The position numbers and the translations under genes were made by a program. This document shows positions 24,216 through 32,831 of a stretch of 64,000 nucleotides of DNA, piece after piece. The notes beneath the pieces are model-generated. The model had not been told where the DNA came from. It ran no database searches and saw only the letters and a list, made by a program, of their open reading frames with translations. The stretch comes from Quadrisphaera sp. RL12-1S (GTDB lineage: Bacteria; Actinomycetota; Actinomycetes; Actinomycetales; Quadrisphaeraceae). The first letter of the stretch is position 1. Each line of letters begins with the position of its first letter. The stretch covers positions 434,001 through 498,000 of the forward strand of contig NZ_JACNME010000003.1 in assembly GCF_014270065.1 (NCBI RefSeq), written 5' to 3'.

Positions 24216-25076
24216 GTGGAGGGCCTGCAGCTGACCGGACCGGACGCCCGCTCGTCGGTGGGGCGCGTGCTCTCACTGGGGGTCGGGGCGCTCGTCGCAG
24301 GCGCCGTGCTGCTCGCACCCGGCACGGCCGTCGCCGCCACGGCCGACGCCACCGGCTCCGCGGGCGCGACGGCGGACGCGGCCGGGTCGTCGTCCACCAG
24401 TGCTGGAACGGGCGCCGGAGCCGGCGGCACCAGCACCGGAGAGGGCGCCGAGACCGGAACGGGCACGGGCACGGGCACGGGCACGACGGCACCGCCCAGC
24501 ACCACGCCTCCGACCACCGCCCCGCCGGTCACCGCCCCTCCGACCACGGCACCCCCCACCACGGCACCCCCCACCACCGCCCCGCCGGCCACCGCCCCGC
24601 CCACCACGGCACCCCCGACGACGGCACCGCCCACCACGGCTCCGCCGAGCAGCGCTGCGCCGCTCCCGGTGTCCACGACGCCGCCCACGGTGCCCACCCG
24701 GACCGCGACGACCCCGCGCGCGGTGACCGCTCCCCGCGCAGCGACCACCCCTCGCGCGGCGGCGTCGCCGTCGCTGGCCACGCTGCTCCCCAGTGCGAGC
24801 CAGTCCTCGCAGACGGTGGTCCCGCTGTCCGACTCGGTGACCGTCGGGCAGCTCGGCGGCAGCGGTCAGCTCGCGCAGGCAGCGCCGGCGCTGCCGGAGG
24901 GGGTGCAGGCGGTGGCCGACGGCACGACCACCCTCGGCGCGGTGGACGCGCAGTCGGCCGAGACGTCCGTCCAGGACGTCGCCGGGATCCTCGCCCCGCT
25001 GCTCGTCGGCGGTGCCCTGCTGGCAGGGGTGCTCGGTCTGTCGGCGCAGGAGCGCAAGAGGCGCCGCGCTCGCTGA
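24216..25076 (+). CDS. Pro/Thr-repeat secreted surface protein 4
   Basis: This 286-residue protein has a signal helix at ~22-40 (GVGALVAGAVLLAPGTAVAA), a Gly/Thr-rich stretch, then about ten APPTT-type pentapeptides, an Arg/Ala/Thr region and a final ordered segment. It ends with the helix [19 protein letters not shown] and the tail RKRRRAR. The GTG at 24216 follows a strong AGGAGAGGGG; the longer frame from 24087 lacks a ribosome site. It is last of the four-gene run and ends 3 bases before the convergent headless LacI gene. The Pro/Thr repeats resemble wall-spanning, O-mannosylated linkers. Confidence 0.7.
   Translation: MEGLQLTGPDARSSVGRVLSLGVGALVAGAVLLAPGTAVAATADATGSAGATADAAGSSSTSAGTGAGAGGTSTGEGAETGTGTGTGTGTTAPPSTTPPTTAPPVTAPPTTAPPTTAPPTTAPPATAPPTTAPPTTAPPTTAPPSSAAPLPVSTTPPTVPTRTATTPRAVTAPRAATTPRAAASPSLATLLPSASQSSQTVVPLSDSVTVGQLGGSGQLAQAAPALPEGVQAVADGTTTLGAVDAQSAETSVQDVAGILAPLLVGGALLAGVLGLSAQERKRRRAR
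24487..24650 (+). repeat. 15-bp imperfect tandem repeat encoding APPTT units
   Basis: About ten consecutive 15-bp units encode variants of APPTT/APPVT/APPAT in surface protein 4. Units differ mostly at third codon positions, which indicates selection on the protein repeat. Confidence 0.8.
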
Positions 25077-25079
25077 CGC

Positions 25080-25955
25080 TCAGGGCGAGCGGGTCGCGGG
25101 CGTGCTCGCCCGGCGCGTGAGCCGGGGCCGCACCAGCTCGACGCGCGGGCGCTGGTCGTCGTCGTCCCCCTCGAGGAGGCCGAAGACGGCCTCCACGGCG
25201 CGCCGGGACACCTCCAGCGGCTCCTGCGAGACGCTGGTGAGCGGCGGCGACAGCGCCGCAGCCACCTGGTCGGTGCACAGCGCCACCACCGCGAGGTGGA
25301 CGCCCGGCACCAGCCCGCGGTCGGCGAGGGCCGCCAGCACGCCGGGCAGCGACTCGGGGTGCGGCAGGACGAGCCCGGGCAGCACGCCGTCCTCCTCCTC
25401 CTCGGACAGCACCACGTCGAGGGCGGCGTCGACCGCGGCGCGGTCCAGGTCCACCGGGGGCAGCACCTGCAGCGGCAGCTCGCGGCGCGCGGCCTCGGCC
25501 ACCGCGCCGCCCTCGAAGCGCGCGACGTAGCCCAGGCCCCGCTCGACGATGTCGTGGGGGTGCCCGAACAGCGCGGCCGAGCGGCAGCCGCAGGCGGCGA
25601 GCTCGGCCACGGCGAGCGCCCCGGCGGCGACGAAGTCGACGTCGACGCAGTGGGTCTGGCCGGGGTCTTCCGGGACTCCGATGAGGACCACGGGCACGCC
25701 CCGCTCGCGGGCGGCGAGCGCCCGGCGGTCGTGGGACTCGACCTCCATGAGCAGGAGCGCGTCGACGAGCCCCCGGTCGCAGAGGCGATGGACGCCGGCC
25801 ACGCCGTCGTCGGCGGTGACGAGGAGGAGGTCGTGGTCGTGCTCGCGGACCGCGGCGGCCACGGTCTCCACGAACGGCAGCTTGCCCGCGTGGTCGGCGT
25901 CCGGGCCGAAGGGCACCAGCAGGCCCACCACGCGGGACCTGGGTCGACCGCTCAC
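25080..25955 (-). CDS. Headless LacI/PBP1-like sugar-sensor protein
   Basis: This 291-residue protein is a periplasmic-binding-like LacI core with no N-terminal helix-turn-helix and no signal peptide. From VVGLLVPFGPDADHAGKLPF onwards it aligns with the full LacI regulator at 31423-32511 (shared REHDHDLLLVT, VDVDF, AGALAVAELA, RLTRRASTPA). I start at GTG 25955 because GGAGG lies 7 bases upstream; a TTG at 25982 would add nine residues, and an in-frame stop lies just above it, so no HTH can be encoded. It sits at the far end of the operon its paralogue probably controls. It may sense ligand or form mixed dimers; this is inference. Confidence 0.8.
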   Translation of the reverse strand: MSGRPRSRVVGLLVPFGPDADHAGKLPFVETVAAAVREHDHDLLLVTADDGVAGVHRLCDRGLVDALLLMEVESHDRRALAARERGVPVVLIGVPEDPGQTHCVDVDFVAAGALAVAELAACGCRSAALFGHPHDIVERGLGYVARFEGGAVAEAARRELPLQVLPPVDLDRAAVDAALDVVLSEEEEDGVLPGLVLPHPESLPGVLAALADRGLVPGVHLAVVALCTDQVAAALSPPLTSVSQEPLEVSRRAVEAVFGLLEGDDDDQRPRVELVRPRLTRRASTPATRSP

Positions 25956-26025
25956 CCACGCACCTCCGTCGACGCGCGCCAAGGCCGGTCAACGTACCGC
26001 AGCACCCCTGACCTGCGACGATCAA

Positions 26026-26059
26026 GGGAGCTGCACCCGCGTCGGCGGGTGCAGCTCCC
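26026..26059 (-). terminator. Intrinsic terminator after the oxidoreductase gene
   Basis: A perfect 15-bp stem (26026-26040 with 26045-26059) with a GTCG loop lies 33 bases past the oxidoreductase stop on the minus strand. It is followed by TTGATCGT rather than a T-run. It closes the thu-like operon and separates it from the headless LacI gene. Confidence 0.8.
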
Positions 26060-26092
26060 TCGGTCGCCGCGGTCGCGGCGGGGGGCGGGGTG

Positions 26093-27214
26093 TCAGCCGC
26101 CGAGGACGGAGCGCACCGACGTCCACGAGCGCAGCTGCTCGCGCACGTCCTCGCGCCGCTCGGCCTCCACGGCCTGCTCCCACGCGCGGGTGAGCACGTC
26201 GTCGAGCTGCACGCGGTGCCCGACGGCCGCCGCCTCGACAGCGGCCTCCACCATCGCCTGGCTGAGCACGTTCTCGTGCACCTCGCTCTGCGGCGTGGTG
26301 CCGGTGCGCAGCGCGTCCACGAACACTGCGAGCGCGCCGCCGATGCCGTCGTGCGGGAGGCGGGCGCCGGGCTCGGGCACGGCGGCGCCGGAGTCGGCGA
26401 CGTCGACGGTCGGCTCGTGGTCCCCGTCCCAGAGGGCGGAGCCCTTCTCGCCCCCGGCGCGCCAGACGCCGTTCCACGACGTCTCGGCACCCGGAGCGCA
26501 CCAGGAGCCGTTGAAGACGTAGCGGGCACCGCCGGTGAACTCGAACACCGCCGTGGCGGAGGCGTCGCCCGCGTACCAGCTCCACGAGGGGTTCCACTCC
26601 TCGCACGTCACCGAGACGGGCTCGGTGCCGAGGAGGAAGCGCGCCATGTCGAACTGGTGGATGGCCATGTCCACGAGCAGCGGGTGGTCCATGGCGTCGC
26701 GGAACCCGCCGAAGTGCGGGGCCTTGAAGAAGTCGGTCTGGAGCAGGCCGACGCCCCCGAGGCCGCGCAGCAGGTCGCGGTAGGCCCACAGCTGGGGGTT
26801 CCAGCGGCGGGACTGGCTGACCATGAAGAGCTTCTCGCTCACCTCGGCGGCCGCGACCAGCGACAGCGACTGGGCGAGCGTGGCCGCGCACGGCTTCTCG
26901 CCCAGCACCGGCAGCCCGGCGAACAGGGCGGCGGTGGTCACCGGGTGGTGCGCGCCGGGGACCGTGATGTCGAGGACGGCGGTGGCGCCCGTCTCGGAGG
27001 CCAGTGCCACGGCGTCCGTCCCCACGGCGACGTCCGCGTGGCCGCGCTCGGCCAGCTGGCGGCGGGCGGCGTCGAGGTCGAGGTCGACCAGGCCGACCAG
27101 CTCGACGTCAGCCGACTCCGCCACCATCGACAGCCACGCGCCGCCCATGGCGCCCGCGCCGACCTGCACGACCCTCAGGGCGTCCGAGCGCCCGGTGGAC
27201 CCGTTCCCGATCAC
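26093..27214 (-). CDS. Gfo/Idh/MocA family oxidoreductase (ThuB-like)
   Basis: This 373-residue NAD(P)-dependent sugar or cyclitol dehydrogenase has an N-terminal Rossmann domain ([14 protein letters not shown], then ELVGLVDLD) and the family EKPCA motif. The C-terminal substrate domain contains [15 protein letters not shown], where the HxxD-like His/Asp are catalytic candidates. Only the family, not the substrate, can be named. The GTG at 27214 overlaps the ThuA-like stop by 4 bases. It is the last gene of the SBP-permease-permease-ThuA-dehydrogenase operon and is followed by a strong hairpin. The order matches thuA-thuB of Sinorhizobium, where the pair oxidises imported disaccharides. Confidence 0.9.
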   Translation of the reverse strand: MIGNGSTGRSDALRVVQVGAGAMGGAWLSMVAESADVELVGLVDLDLDAARRQLAERGHADVAVGTDAVALASETGATAVLDITVPGAHHPVTTAALFAGLPVLGEKPCAATLAQSLSLVAAAEVSEKLFMVSQSRRWNPQLWAYRDLLRGLGGVGLLQTDFFKAPHFGGFRDAMDHPLLVDMAIHQFDMARFLLGTEPVSVTCEEWNPSWSWYAGDASATAVFEFTGGARYVFNGSWCAPGAETSWNGVWRAGGEKGSALWDGDHEPTVDVADSGAAVPEPGARLPHDGIGGALAVFVDALRTGTTPQSEVHENVLSQAMVEAAVEAAAVGHRVQLDDVLTRAWEQAVEAERREDVREQLRSWTSVRSVLGG

Positions 27215-28098
27215 GACCCCACCCTCGCAGACGGGTCGAGGGCGCCGGTGTAGTCGAAGCCGCGGTAGAAGTCCTCGGTGTCGTGGCGCAGGAGCACGGG
27301 GTGCTCGCGGCGGGCGCGCAGGGTGACGGCCCACTCCACGGCGTTGGCGATGACCTTGCGCACGCCCGGGTGGAAGTACGTGGGGTAGTCCTGGTCACCG
27401 GGGCGGAAGTAGAAGATCTTCCCGTGGCCGCGCTTGTAGGTCATGCCGGACCTGAACACCTCCCCGCCGGTGAAGGTGGAGAGGAACACCAGCTCGTCGG
27501 GGGCGGGCACGTCGAAGAACTCGCCGTACATCTCGTCCTCGTCGATGACCATCGGGTGCGGGACGCCCTGCGCGATGGGGTGCGTCGGGTCGACCGTCCA
27601 GATCAGCTCCCGGTCGTGCTCGGAGCGCCACCGCAGCGTGCACGTCGTGCCCATGAGCTTGGTGAAGATCTTCGACCAGTGGCCCGAGTGCAGCACGATG
27701 AGGCCCATGCCGTCGAGCACGTGGCGGTGCACGCGCTCGACCACCTCGTCGCTGACCTGGTCGTGGGCGGCGTGGCCCCACCAGGTGAGCACGTCGGTCT
27801 CGCGCAGCACCTCCTCGGACAGGCCGTGGTCGGCGTCGGCGTCGAGGGTGGCGGTGCGGACCACGGCCCGCTCCCCCAGGTGCGCCTCGATGCCCTCGGC
27901 CACCGCGCCGTGCATGCCGGTCGGGTAGCGCTCGGCGACCTCCGGCTCCTGGCGCTCGTGGACGTTCTCGCCCCACACCGTGACGCGGATCGGCCGGCCG
28001 GTGGCGGCCACGCTGGAGTCGGCGCCGCGATCGGGCCCGGTCACCGCGAAGCGGCGGCCGCCCTCCTCGCCGTGGTCACCGGTCTTCATCTCTGACAT
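27211..28098 (-). CDS. ThuA-like domain protein (trehalose-utilisation family)
   Basis: This 295-residue protein has an N-terminal ~35-residue polar leader followed by a ThuA/GATase-like flavodoxin fold. It begins at [11 protein letters not shown] and includes [19 protein letters not shown], a [16 protein letters not shown] segment, and [26 protein letters not shown]. ThuA proteins act with a Gfo/Idh dehydrogenase on imported sugars; the reaction is thought to concern 3-keto derivatives. ATG 28098 has GGGAG upstream and is preferred over ATG 28089. It is translationally coupled to the downstream dehydrogenase gene (GTGA overlap). Confidence 0.87.
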   Translation of the reverse strand: MSEMKTGDHGEEGGRRFAVTGPDRGADSSVAATGRPIRVTVWGENVHERQEPEVAERYPTGMHGAVAEGIEAHLGERAVVRTATLDADADHGLSEEVLRETDVLTWWGHAAHDQVSDEVVERVHRHVLDGMGLIVLHSGHWSKIFTKLMGTTCTLRWRSEHDRELIWTVDPTHPIAQGVPHPMVIDEDEMYGEFFDVPAPDELVFLSTFTGGEVFRSGMTYKRGHGKIFYFRPGDQDYPTYFHPGVRKVIANAVEWAVTLRARREHPVLLRHDTEDFYRGFDYTGALDPSARVGS

Positions 28099-28145
28099 GG
28101 GGGTGGCGCTCCCTGCACTGTTCGTGGGGCTGTTCGTGGGGCTGG

Positions 28146-29036
28146 TCACTTGACGGCTCCCCCGGTGACGCCGGCGGCGACGTACCGCTGGGCGACGAGG
28201 AGCAGGACGATCGCCGGCAGCGACGACAGCACGGCGGTGGCCATGATCGGCGACCAGTCGCTGACGTAGCTCCCGATGTACTGGTAGAGGCCCAGGGTCA
28301 CCGGCCGGACGGTCTCGGTGGTGGTCAGGGTGAGGGCGAACAGGAAGTCGCCCCAGGCGAAGAGGAACGTGAACAGGCCGGCGGTGATGAGCGCGTTGCG
28401 GCTCATCGGCAGCACGACGGAGACGAAGGCGCGCAGCTGGCTGGCGCCGTCCACCCGGGCCGCCTCGATGACCGAGGTGGGGATCGAGTCCATGAACGCC
28501 TTCATGACGATGATCGCGAACGGCACGCCCGCCGTGGAGTCGGCGAGGATCAGGCCCGGGACCGAGTTGAGCAGGCCGATGTCGCTGAACACGCTGTAGA
28601 GGGCGTTCGCGACGACGATGCCGGGGATCATCTGGGTGATGAGGATGCCGAAGAGCACCCACGTCACCCAGCGGATCCTGAACTGGGCGAGCGCGTAGGC
28701 GGCCGGGGCCGCGATGAGCAGGGACAGGACCACCGCCCCGAGGCTGACCGTCAGGGAGGTCGCGAGGTTGCGCCCCTGGTCGGCGATGGCGCGCTGGTAG
28801 CCGGCCAGCGTGGGTGACTCCGGGAACCACGGGGTCGCCACCGCACCGCCGCCGGTCTGCAGCGAGACGTTGACCATCCAGTAGAGCGGGAAGAGCATCA
28901 CCGCGATGATCAGGACGCCGATGGCGCTGTACAGCCAGCGCCGGCTCGACGGGGCGCCACGGCTGCCGGGGCGGGGGGCTCCGTCGGCCGGGTCGACGTC
29001 GCCCGAGGCGCGGGTGGGGACGGGCACGGCGCTCAC
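28146..29036 (-). CDS. ABC sugar transporter permease (MalG/ThuG type)
   Basis: This 296-residue membrane protein has six predicted helices, starting with [20 protein letters not shown]. The cytoplasmic EAA loop, which contacts the ATPase, reads [20 protein letters not shown] at about residues 190-210. It belongs to the carbohydrate-uptake-1 family of permeases. The GTG start overlaps the preceding permease stop by 4 bases. No ATPase gene exists in this operon, so an unlinked MsiK-like ATPase is the expected partner. Confidence 0.93.
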   Translation of the reverse strand: MSAVPVPTRASGDVDPADGAPRPGSRGAPSSRRWLYSAIGVLIIAVMLFPLYWMVNVSLQTGGGAVATPWFPESPTLAGYQRAIADQGRNLATSLTVSLGAVVLSLLIAAPAAYALAQFRIRWVTWVLFGILITQMIPGIVVANALYSVFSDIGLLNSVPGLILADSTAGVPFAIIVMKAFMDSIPTSVIEAARVDGASQLRAFVSVVLPMSRNALITAGLFTFLFAWGDFLFALTLTTTETVRPVTLGLYQYIGSYVSDWSPIMATAVLSSLPAIVLLLVAQRYVAAGVTGGAVK

Positions 29037-30013
29037 TCGTCGACCGCCTTCCGGTTGAGTCGCAGGTAGATGACCGCGAACAGCAGGGAGAGGACCACGA
29101 GGACGTTGCCCAGGGCCGCGCCCTCGCCGAACTTGAACTGCACGAACGAGGTCTGGTAGCTCAGCGTGGCGATCGTCTGGGTCGAGTTGGCAGGGCCCCC
29201 GCTGGTCAGCCCCAGGATGATGTCCAGCACCTTGAGCGTGTAGACCACGCCCAGCACGAGCACCACGGTGACGACCGGGCGCAGCAGCGGCCAGGTGATG
29301 TGGCGGAAGGCGCGCCAGCCGGTGGCGCCGTCCAGGGCGCCGGCCTCGTACAGCTCCTCGGGGATCTCCTGCAGGCCGCCGTAGAGGATGGTGGCGTTGA
29401 AGGGGATGCCAAGCCAGATGTTGACGCCGATGACCGTCACCAGCGCCAGCGACGTGCTGGTCAGCCACTGCGGGTGGGCGTCGACGAAGGGCAGCGCGGA
29501 CAGCAGCCGGTTGAGGGCGCCGTAGTCGGTGTCGAGGATCCAGCGCCACACCGCCGCCGAGGCGATGAGCGGGACCAGCCACGGCAGCAGCAGCAGCGCT
29601 CGCAGGAACCCCGACAGCGGGAACGCGCGGCGGAAGAAGACGGCGATCGCCAGGCCCAGGACGAACTGGCCCAGGATCGAGCCGCCGGTGAACAGGACCG
29701 TGTTGAGCAGCGCCTTGTCGAACAGGGAGCTGGACAGCACGGCCTCGTAGTTGGCCAGGCCCACCCAGGGCGCCTCGCCGGTGAAGAACGTCTTCGTCGT
29801 GTAGTCCTGGAACCCCATGACGACGTTCTTGACGACCGGGTAGCCGAAGAACAGCACGAGGTAGACCAGGGCCGGCACGAGGAAGGCGATCTCGGCGGCG
29901 CGCGCCCGCAGGCGCGCGCCAGACCGCCGGGTGCCCCGGGACGACGACGCCTGCGCGCCGCCGCCCCGGGCCGGCGAGCCGCTCGCGGGGGCGAGCGTGC
30001 TCGAGGTGCTCAT
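29033..30013 (-). CDS. ABC sugar transporter permease (MalF/ThuF type)
   Basis: This 326-residue membrane protein has a Ser/Arg-rich cytoplasmic N-terminus (~1-38) and six predicted helices, the first reading [18 protein letters not shown]. The EAA loop is [20 protein letters not shown] at about 225-245. It pairs with the downstream permease as the membrane heterodimer of a CUT1 importer. It starts 10 bases after the binding-protein stop and overlaps the next gene (GTGA). Confidence 0.93.
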   Translation of the reverse strand: MSTSSTLAPASGSPARGGGAQASSSRGTRRSGARLRARAAEIAFLVPALVYLVLFFGYPVVKNVVMGFQDYTTKTFFTGEAPWVGLANYEAVLSSSLFDKALLNTVLFTGGSILGQFVLGLAIAVFFRRAFPLSGFLRALLLLPWLVPLIASAAVWRWILDTDYGALNRLLSALPFVDAHPQWLTSTSLALVTVIGVNIWLGIPFNATILYGGLQEIPEELYEAGALDGATGWRAFRHITWPLLRPVVTVVLVLGVVYTLKVLDIILGLTSGGPANSTQTIATLSYQTSFVQFKFGEGAALGNVLVVLSLLFAVIYLRLNRKAVDE

Positions 30014-30023
30014 AACGCCCCCG

Positions 30024-31277
30024 TCAGCCGTTCTGGGCGGCCGCGAGCGCCGCTGACGGCGCCTGGCCGTTCACCACCGCGTTCTGCACGGCCGTGTAGA
30101 TCTTGGTGGCGGCGTCGGGCCACTTGTCGCCCAGCTCACCGGTGCGGGCCCGCAGGTCCGGCACCAGCTTGGCGAACCCGGCGATCGGGGAGTCCGAGCT
30201 CGCGTACTGCTCGGCCAGGGCCGTCTTGGTGGGCACCGTGTTGTTCTTGTCGGCGATCAGCTTCTGGTTGGCGTCCGAGTTGATGCACTTGACGATCTCG
30301 GCGGCCTTCGCCTGCTTGTCCTTGTTCCCGGTCTCGGGCACGGTCCAGGTCTCCCCGCCCAGCGGGGAGACCGTCTTGCCCCCGGCGGTGGGCGGCGGGA
30401 TCGGCGCCACGGCGTAGTCGACGCCGCTGGTGGCCAGGCTCGGGAACTGCCACGGGCCGTTGACCATCATCGCGGCGTTGCCCGCGGCGAACTGGTCCTT
30501 GACGTCGGCCTGGGTCCAGTTGACCGCCGACTTCGAGATGGAGCCGTCCTTGAACATGTCCACCCACAGCTGCAGCGCCTGCGCGGCCTGCGGGGTGTTG
30601 ATGTCCTTCTCGTCACCGCCGGCGGACCAGAAGAACGGCAGGAACTGCCAGGTGCCCTCGTAGGTGTTGATCGCCGACAGCGCCAGGCCGTACTTGCCGT
30701 CCTTGGTGAGCGCCTTGGCGTCGGCCTGCAGCTCGTCCCAGGTCTGGGGCGGGTTGGCGATGCCGGCGTCGGCGAACATCTTCTTGTTGTAGAAGAGCGC
30801 GATCGAGTTGGTGGTCGGCTGCAGCCCGTAGAGCTTGCCCTCGTAGGTGCTCGCCTTGACGATGCCGTCGGCGTAGCCGTCGGAGGAGACGCCGAACTGG
30901 GACAGGTCGGCCAGCGCGCCGGAGGAGGCGATCTGCTGCAGGTCGGGGTTGTCGAGCATGAGGACGTCGGGCAGCGTCTTGCTCTGCGCCTGCTGCAGCA
31001 CCTTGGGGATGAGGTCCTTGCCCGCGATGTGGACCGGGGTGACCGTCACGCCGGCGGCGTCCGCGCAGCTCTTGTAGATGCCCTCCCAGACCGTCTTGCC
31101 CGGGTCGTCGGTGTAGTAGTCCTGCAGGGTCAGGGAGGTGGCACCCCCCGAACCGCTGCCGGAGCTGCCGCTGTTGGAGGCGCTGCCACCGCAGGCCGCG
31201 AGGGTGAGGGGCAGCAGCACCGCTGCCCCCGCCGCCAGCGCGGTGGTGAGAACTCGCCGTCGAGCCATGGTGGTCAT
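30024..31277 (-). CDS. Extracellular sugar-binding lipoprotein (family 1 SBP)
   Basis: This 417-residue lipoprotein has a signal sequence with ARRR and a lipobox LAAC at residues 26-29, then a Ser/Gly-rich linker. A family-1 solute-binding fold follows (DYYTDDPGKTVWEGIYKSC, YGLQPTTNSIALFYNKKMF, ANPPQTWDELQADAKAL, NAAMMVNGPWQF). It captures a sugar or oligosaccharide for the two downstream permeases. The ATG has GGGGAGGA 5 bases upstream, immediately after a palindrome at 31286-31303. An operator-like palindrome lies 93-106 bases upstream of the start, so LacI control is likely. Confidence 0.94.
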   Translation of the reverse strand: MTTMARRRVLTTALAAGAAVLLPLTLAACGGSASNSGSSGSGSGGATSLTLQDYYTDDPGKTVWEGIYKSCADAAGVTVTPVHIAGKDLIPKVLQQAQSKTLPDVLMLDNPDLQQIASSGALADLSQFGVSSDGYADGIVKASTYEGKLYGLQPTTNSIALFYNKKMFADAGIANPPQTWDELQADAKALTKDGKYGLALSAINTYEGTWQFLPFFWSAGGDEKDINTPQAAQALQLWVDMFKDGSISKSAVNWTQADVKDQFAAGNAAMMVNGPWQFPSLATSGVDYAVAPIPPPTAGGKTVSPLGGETWTVPETGNKDKQAKAAEIVKCINSDANQKLIADKNNTVPTKTALAEQYASSDSPIAGFAKLVPDLRARTGELGDKWPDAATKIYTAVQNAVVNGQAPSAALAAAQNG

Positions 31278-31285
31278 CCGTTCCT

Positions 31286-31303
31286 CCCCGCGACGTCGCG
31301 GGG
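31286..31303 (-). promoter_or_regulatory. 18-bp perfect palindrome abutting the SBP ribosome-binding site
   Basis: The sequence CCCCGCGACGTCGCGGGG can fold in the leader as a 7-bp stem with an ACGT loop. Its last G's are part of the GGGGAGGA Shine-Dalgarno of the binding-protein gene. It could limit translation initiation or bind a dimeric regulator. Confidence 0.45.
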
Positions 31304-31369
31304 TTCTCCTGGGGCTGGGACACCAGCCGGTTCTTCTGACAGAGGGTGAGTCTGGGGAACTCGGTGTTG

Positions 31370-31383
31370 TCGATGCGTATCGA
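31370..31383. promoter_or_regulatory. LacI-type operator upstream of the sugar-uptake operon
   Basis: TCGATGCGTATCGA is a 12-of-14 palindrome with central CG, the usual shape of a LacI-family operator. It shares TCGAT-CG-ATCGA positions with the site at 32549-32562 in front of the lacI gene. It lies between the lacI stop and the binding-protein start. No clear -35/-10 pair could be placed around it. Confidence 0.7.
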
Positions 31384-31422
31384 TGACGGACCGGTTTGAG
31401 CGGGGCCTCCTCCCCGCAGGGT

Positions 31423-32511
31423 TCAGGCCGAGGACGTGGCGGCCGCGAGGGCCGGGGGCTGGGGCGGCGCCGGGGGCCGCAGCCGGGCCGGCGTGCTGGC
31501 CCGGCGCGTCAGCCGGGGCTGCACCAGGTCGACGCGGCACTCCGCGGCAGCCGGGTCCGCGGGGTCGGGGTCGAGGAGGCGGAACAGCGTCTCCACCGCG
31601 CGCCGCGACACGTCGCGCGGCTCCAGGGAGACGTTGGTCAGCGGGGTGGTGAACTCCTCCGCCGCGGCGTCGGTGCTCATGGCGACCACGGCCAGGTGCT
31701 CCCCCGGCACGAGGCCGCGGTCGGCCAGGGCCCGGAGCACGCCGGTGACGCCCTCGGTGTGCGGGAGCACGAGGCCGGGCAGCTCGCCGTCCTCCCCCTC
31801 CACCGACAGCACCTCGTCCAGCGCGGCGTCCACCGAGGCGCGGTCCAGCTCGACCGGGGAGACCTCCACCAGGGGCAGGCCCTGGCGGGCGGCCTCGGCA
31901 CGGACGCCCTCGAGGAAGCGGGTCACGTAGTTGATGCCGCGGTCGACCTCCGCGGAGGAGTAGCCGAGCACCGCCGCGCTGCGGCAGCCGACCTCGGCCA
32001 GCTCGGCCACGGCCAGCGCGCCGGCGGTGTGGAAGTCGACGTCGACGCAGGGCAGGCCGGCTCGGTCGTCGGGGACGCCGATGAGCACCACGGGGACGTC
32101 GAGGCCGGCGGCCACGGGGATGCGCTCGTCGCGCGCCTCGACCTCCATGACCACGAGCGCGTCCACGATGCGCCGGCCCGCCACCCGCACCAGGCCGTCC
32201 GCACCCTCGTCGTTGGTGACGAGGAGCAGGTCGTGGTCGTGCTCGCGGACGGACTTGGCGATGGTCTCGATGAAGGGCAGCAGGCCGGAGTGGTCCGACG
32301 TCACGCCGAACGGGGCGACCAGCCCGATGACCTGGGTGCGCTGGCTGGCCAGGGCGCGGGCGCCGGCGTTGGGCTGGAACGTCAGCTCAGCGATGGCGCC
32401 CTCGACGCGCTTGCGGGTCTCCGGGGAGATGGGGCGCTTGCCGGACAGGACGTAGGAGACGGTGCTCTGGGAGACGCCAGCGAGCTTCGCCACGTCACGG
32501 CTGGTGGGCAT
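31423..32511 (-). CDS. LacI family transcriptional regulator
   Basis: This 362-residue repressor has a canonical LacI helix-turn-helix at residues 5-24 (RDVAKLAGVSQSTVSYVLSG) and a hinge region (RALASQ). A periplasmic-binding-like sensor core follows from VIGLVAPFG, and the tail is Pro/Ala-rich. The ATG has GGGAGG just upstream. Its own promoter carries an operator immediately downstream of the -10, so autorepression is likely, and the second operator is in front of the sugar-uptake operon it precedes. The gene at 25080-25955 is its headless paralogue. The longer open frame upstream is antisense to the surface-protein pseudogene. Confidence 0.94.
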   Translation of the reverse strand: MPTSRDVAKLAGVSQSTVSYVLSGKRPISPETRKRVEGAIAELTFQPNAGARALASQRTQVIGLVAPFGVTSDHSGLLPFIETIAKSVREHDHDLLLVTNDEGADGLVRVAGRRIVDALVVMEVEARDERIPVAAGLDVPVVLIGVPDDRAGLPCVDVDFHTAGALAVAELAEVGCRSAAVLGYSSAEVDRGINYVTRFLEGVRAEAARQGLPLVEVSPVELDRASVDAALDEVLSVEGEDGELPGLVLPHTEGVTGVLRALADRGLVPGEHLAVVAMSTDAAAEEFTTPLTNVSLEPRDVSRRAVETLFRLLDPDPADPAAAECRVDLVQPRLTRRASTPARLRPPAPPQPPALAAATSSA

Positions 32512-32548
32512 CGGAGCACCTCCCTCGCTGCTCGGGTCCGCGTCGTCG

Positions 32549-32562
32549 TCGATACGGATCGA
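32549..32562. promoter_or_regulatory. LacI-type operator in the lacI promoter (autoregulation)
   Basis: TCGATACGGATCGA is a 12-of-14 palindrome matching the 31370-31383 site. It begins 8 bases downstream of the -10 box of the lacI promoter, covering the expected transcription start, which is a classic repression position. Confidence 0.75.
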
Positions 32563-32570
32563 TGGCGAGG

Positions 32571-32600
32571 AAGTTAGGCGCACGCAGCCGGTCCTGGCAA
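32571..32600 (-). promoter_or_regulatory. Promoter of the lacI gene
   Basis: On the minus strand a -35 TTGCCA (32600-32595, five of six consensus bases) and a -10 TAACTT (32576-32571) are separated by 18 bases. The expected start near 32563 abuts the operator at 32549-32562. The rest of the 320-bp intergenic space (32601-32831) shows no ORF or clear element beyond the ribosome-binding site of the next gene. Confidence 0.6.
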
Positions 32601-32831
32601 GTGCTCGTGATGCACTCGTGACCTTCGGGCGAGGAGCACCGGGTCGTGAGCGGGTCCGTCCGCGCGGCCCCAGCGGTCCCTGACCAGCACCGTGCGTGAT
32701 CATCACACCGCGAAGCCGTCCCGCCGCCCCCCGGACGGCGGACAGCCGCTCCCCCGAGGAGGCGGACCGCGCCCTGGCTCGCCAGGGTCTCCTCCTGGTG
32801 CGGCGGTGATCACGACGAGCGGAGGGCCGGA

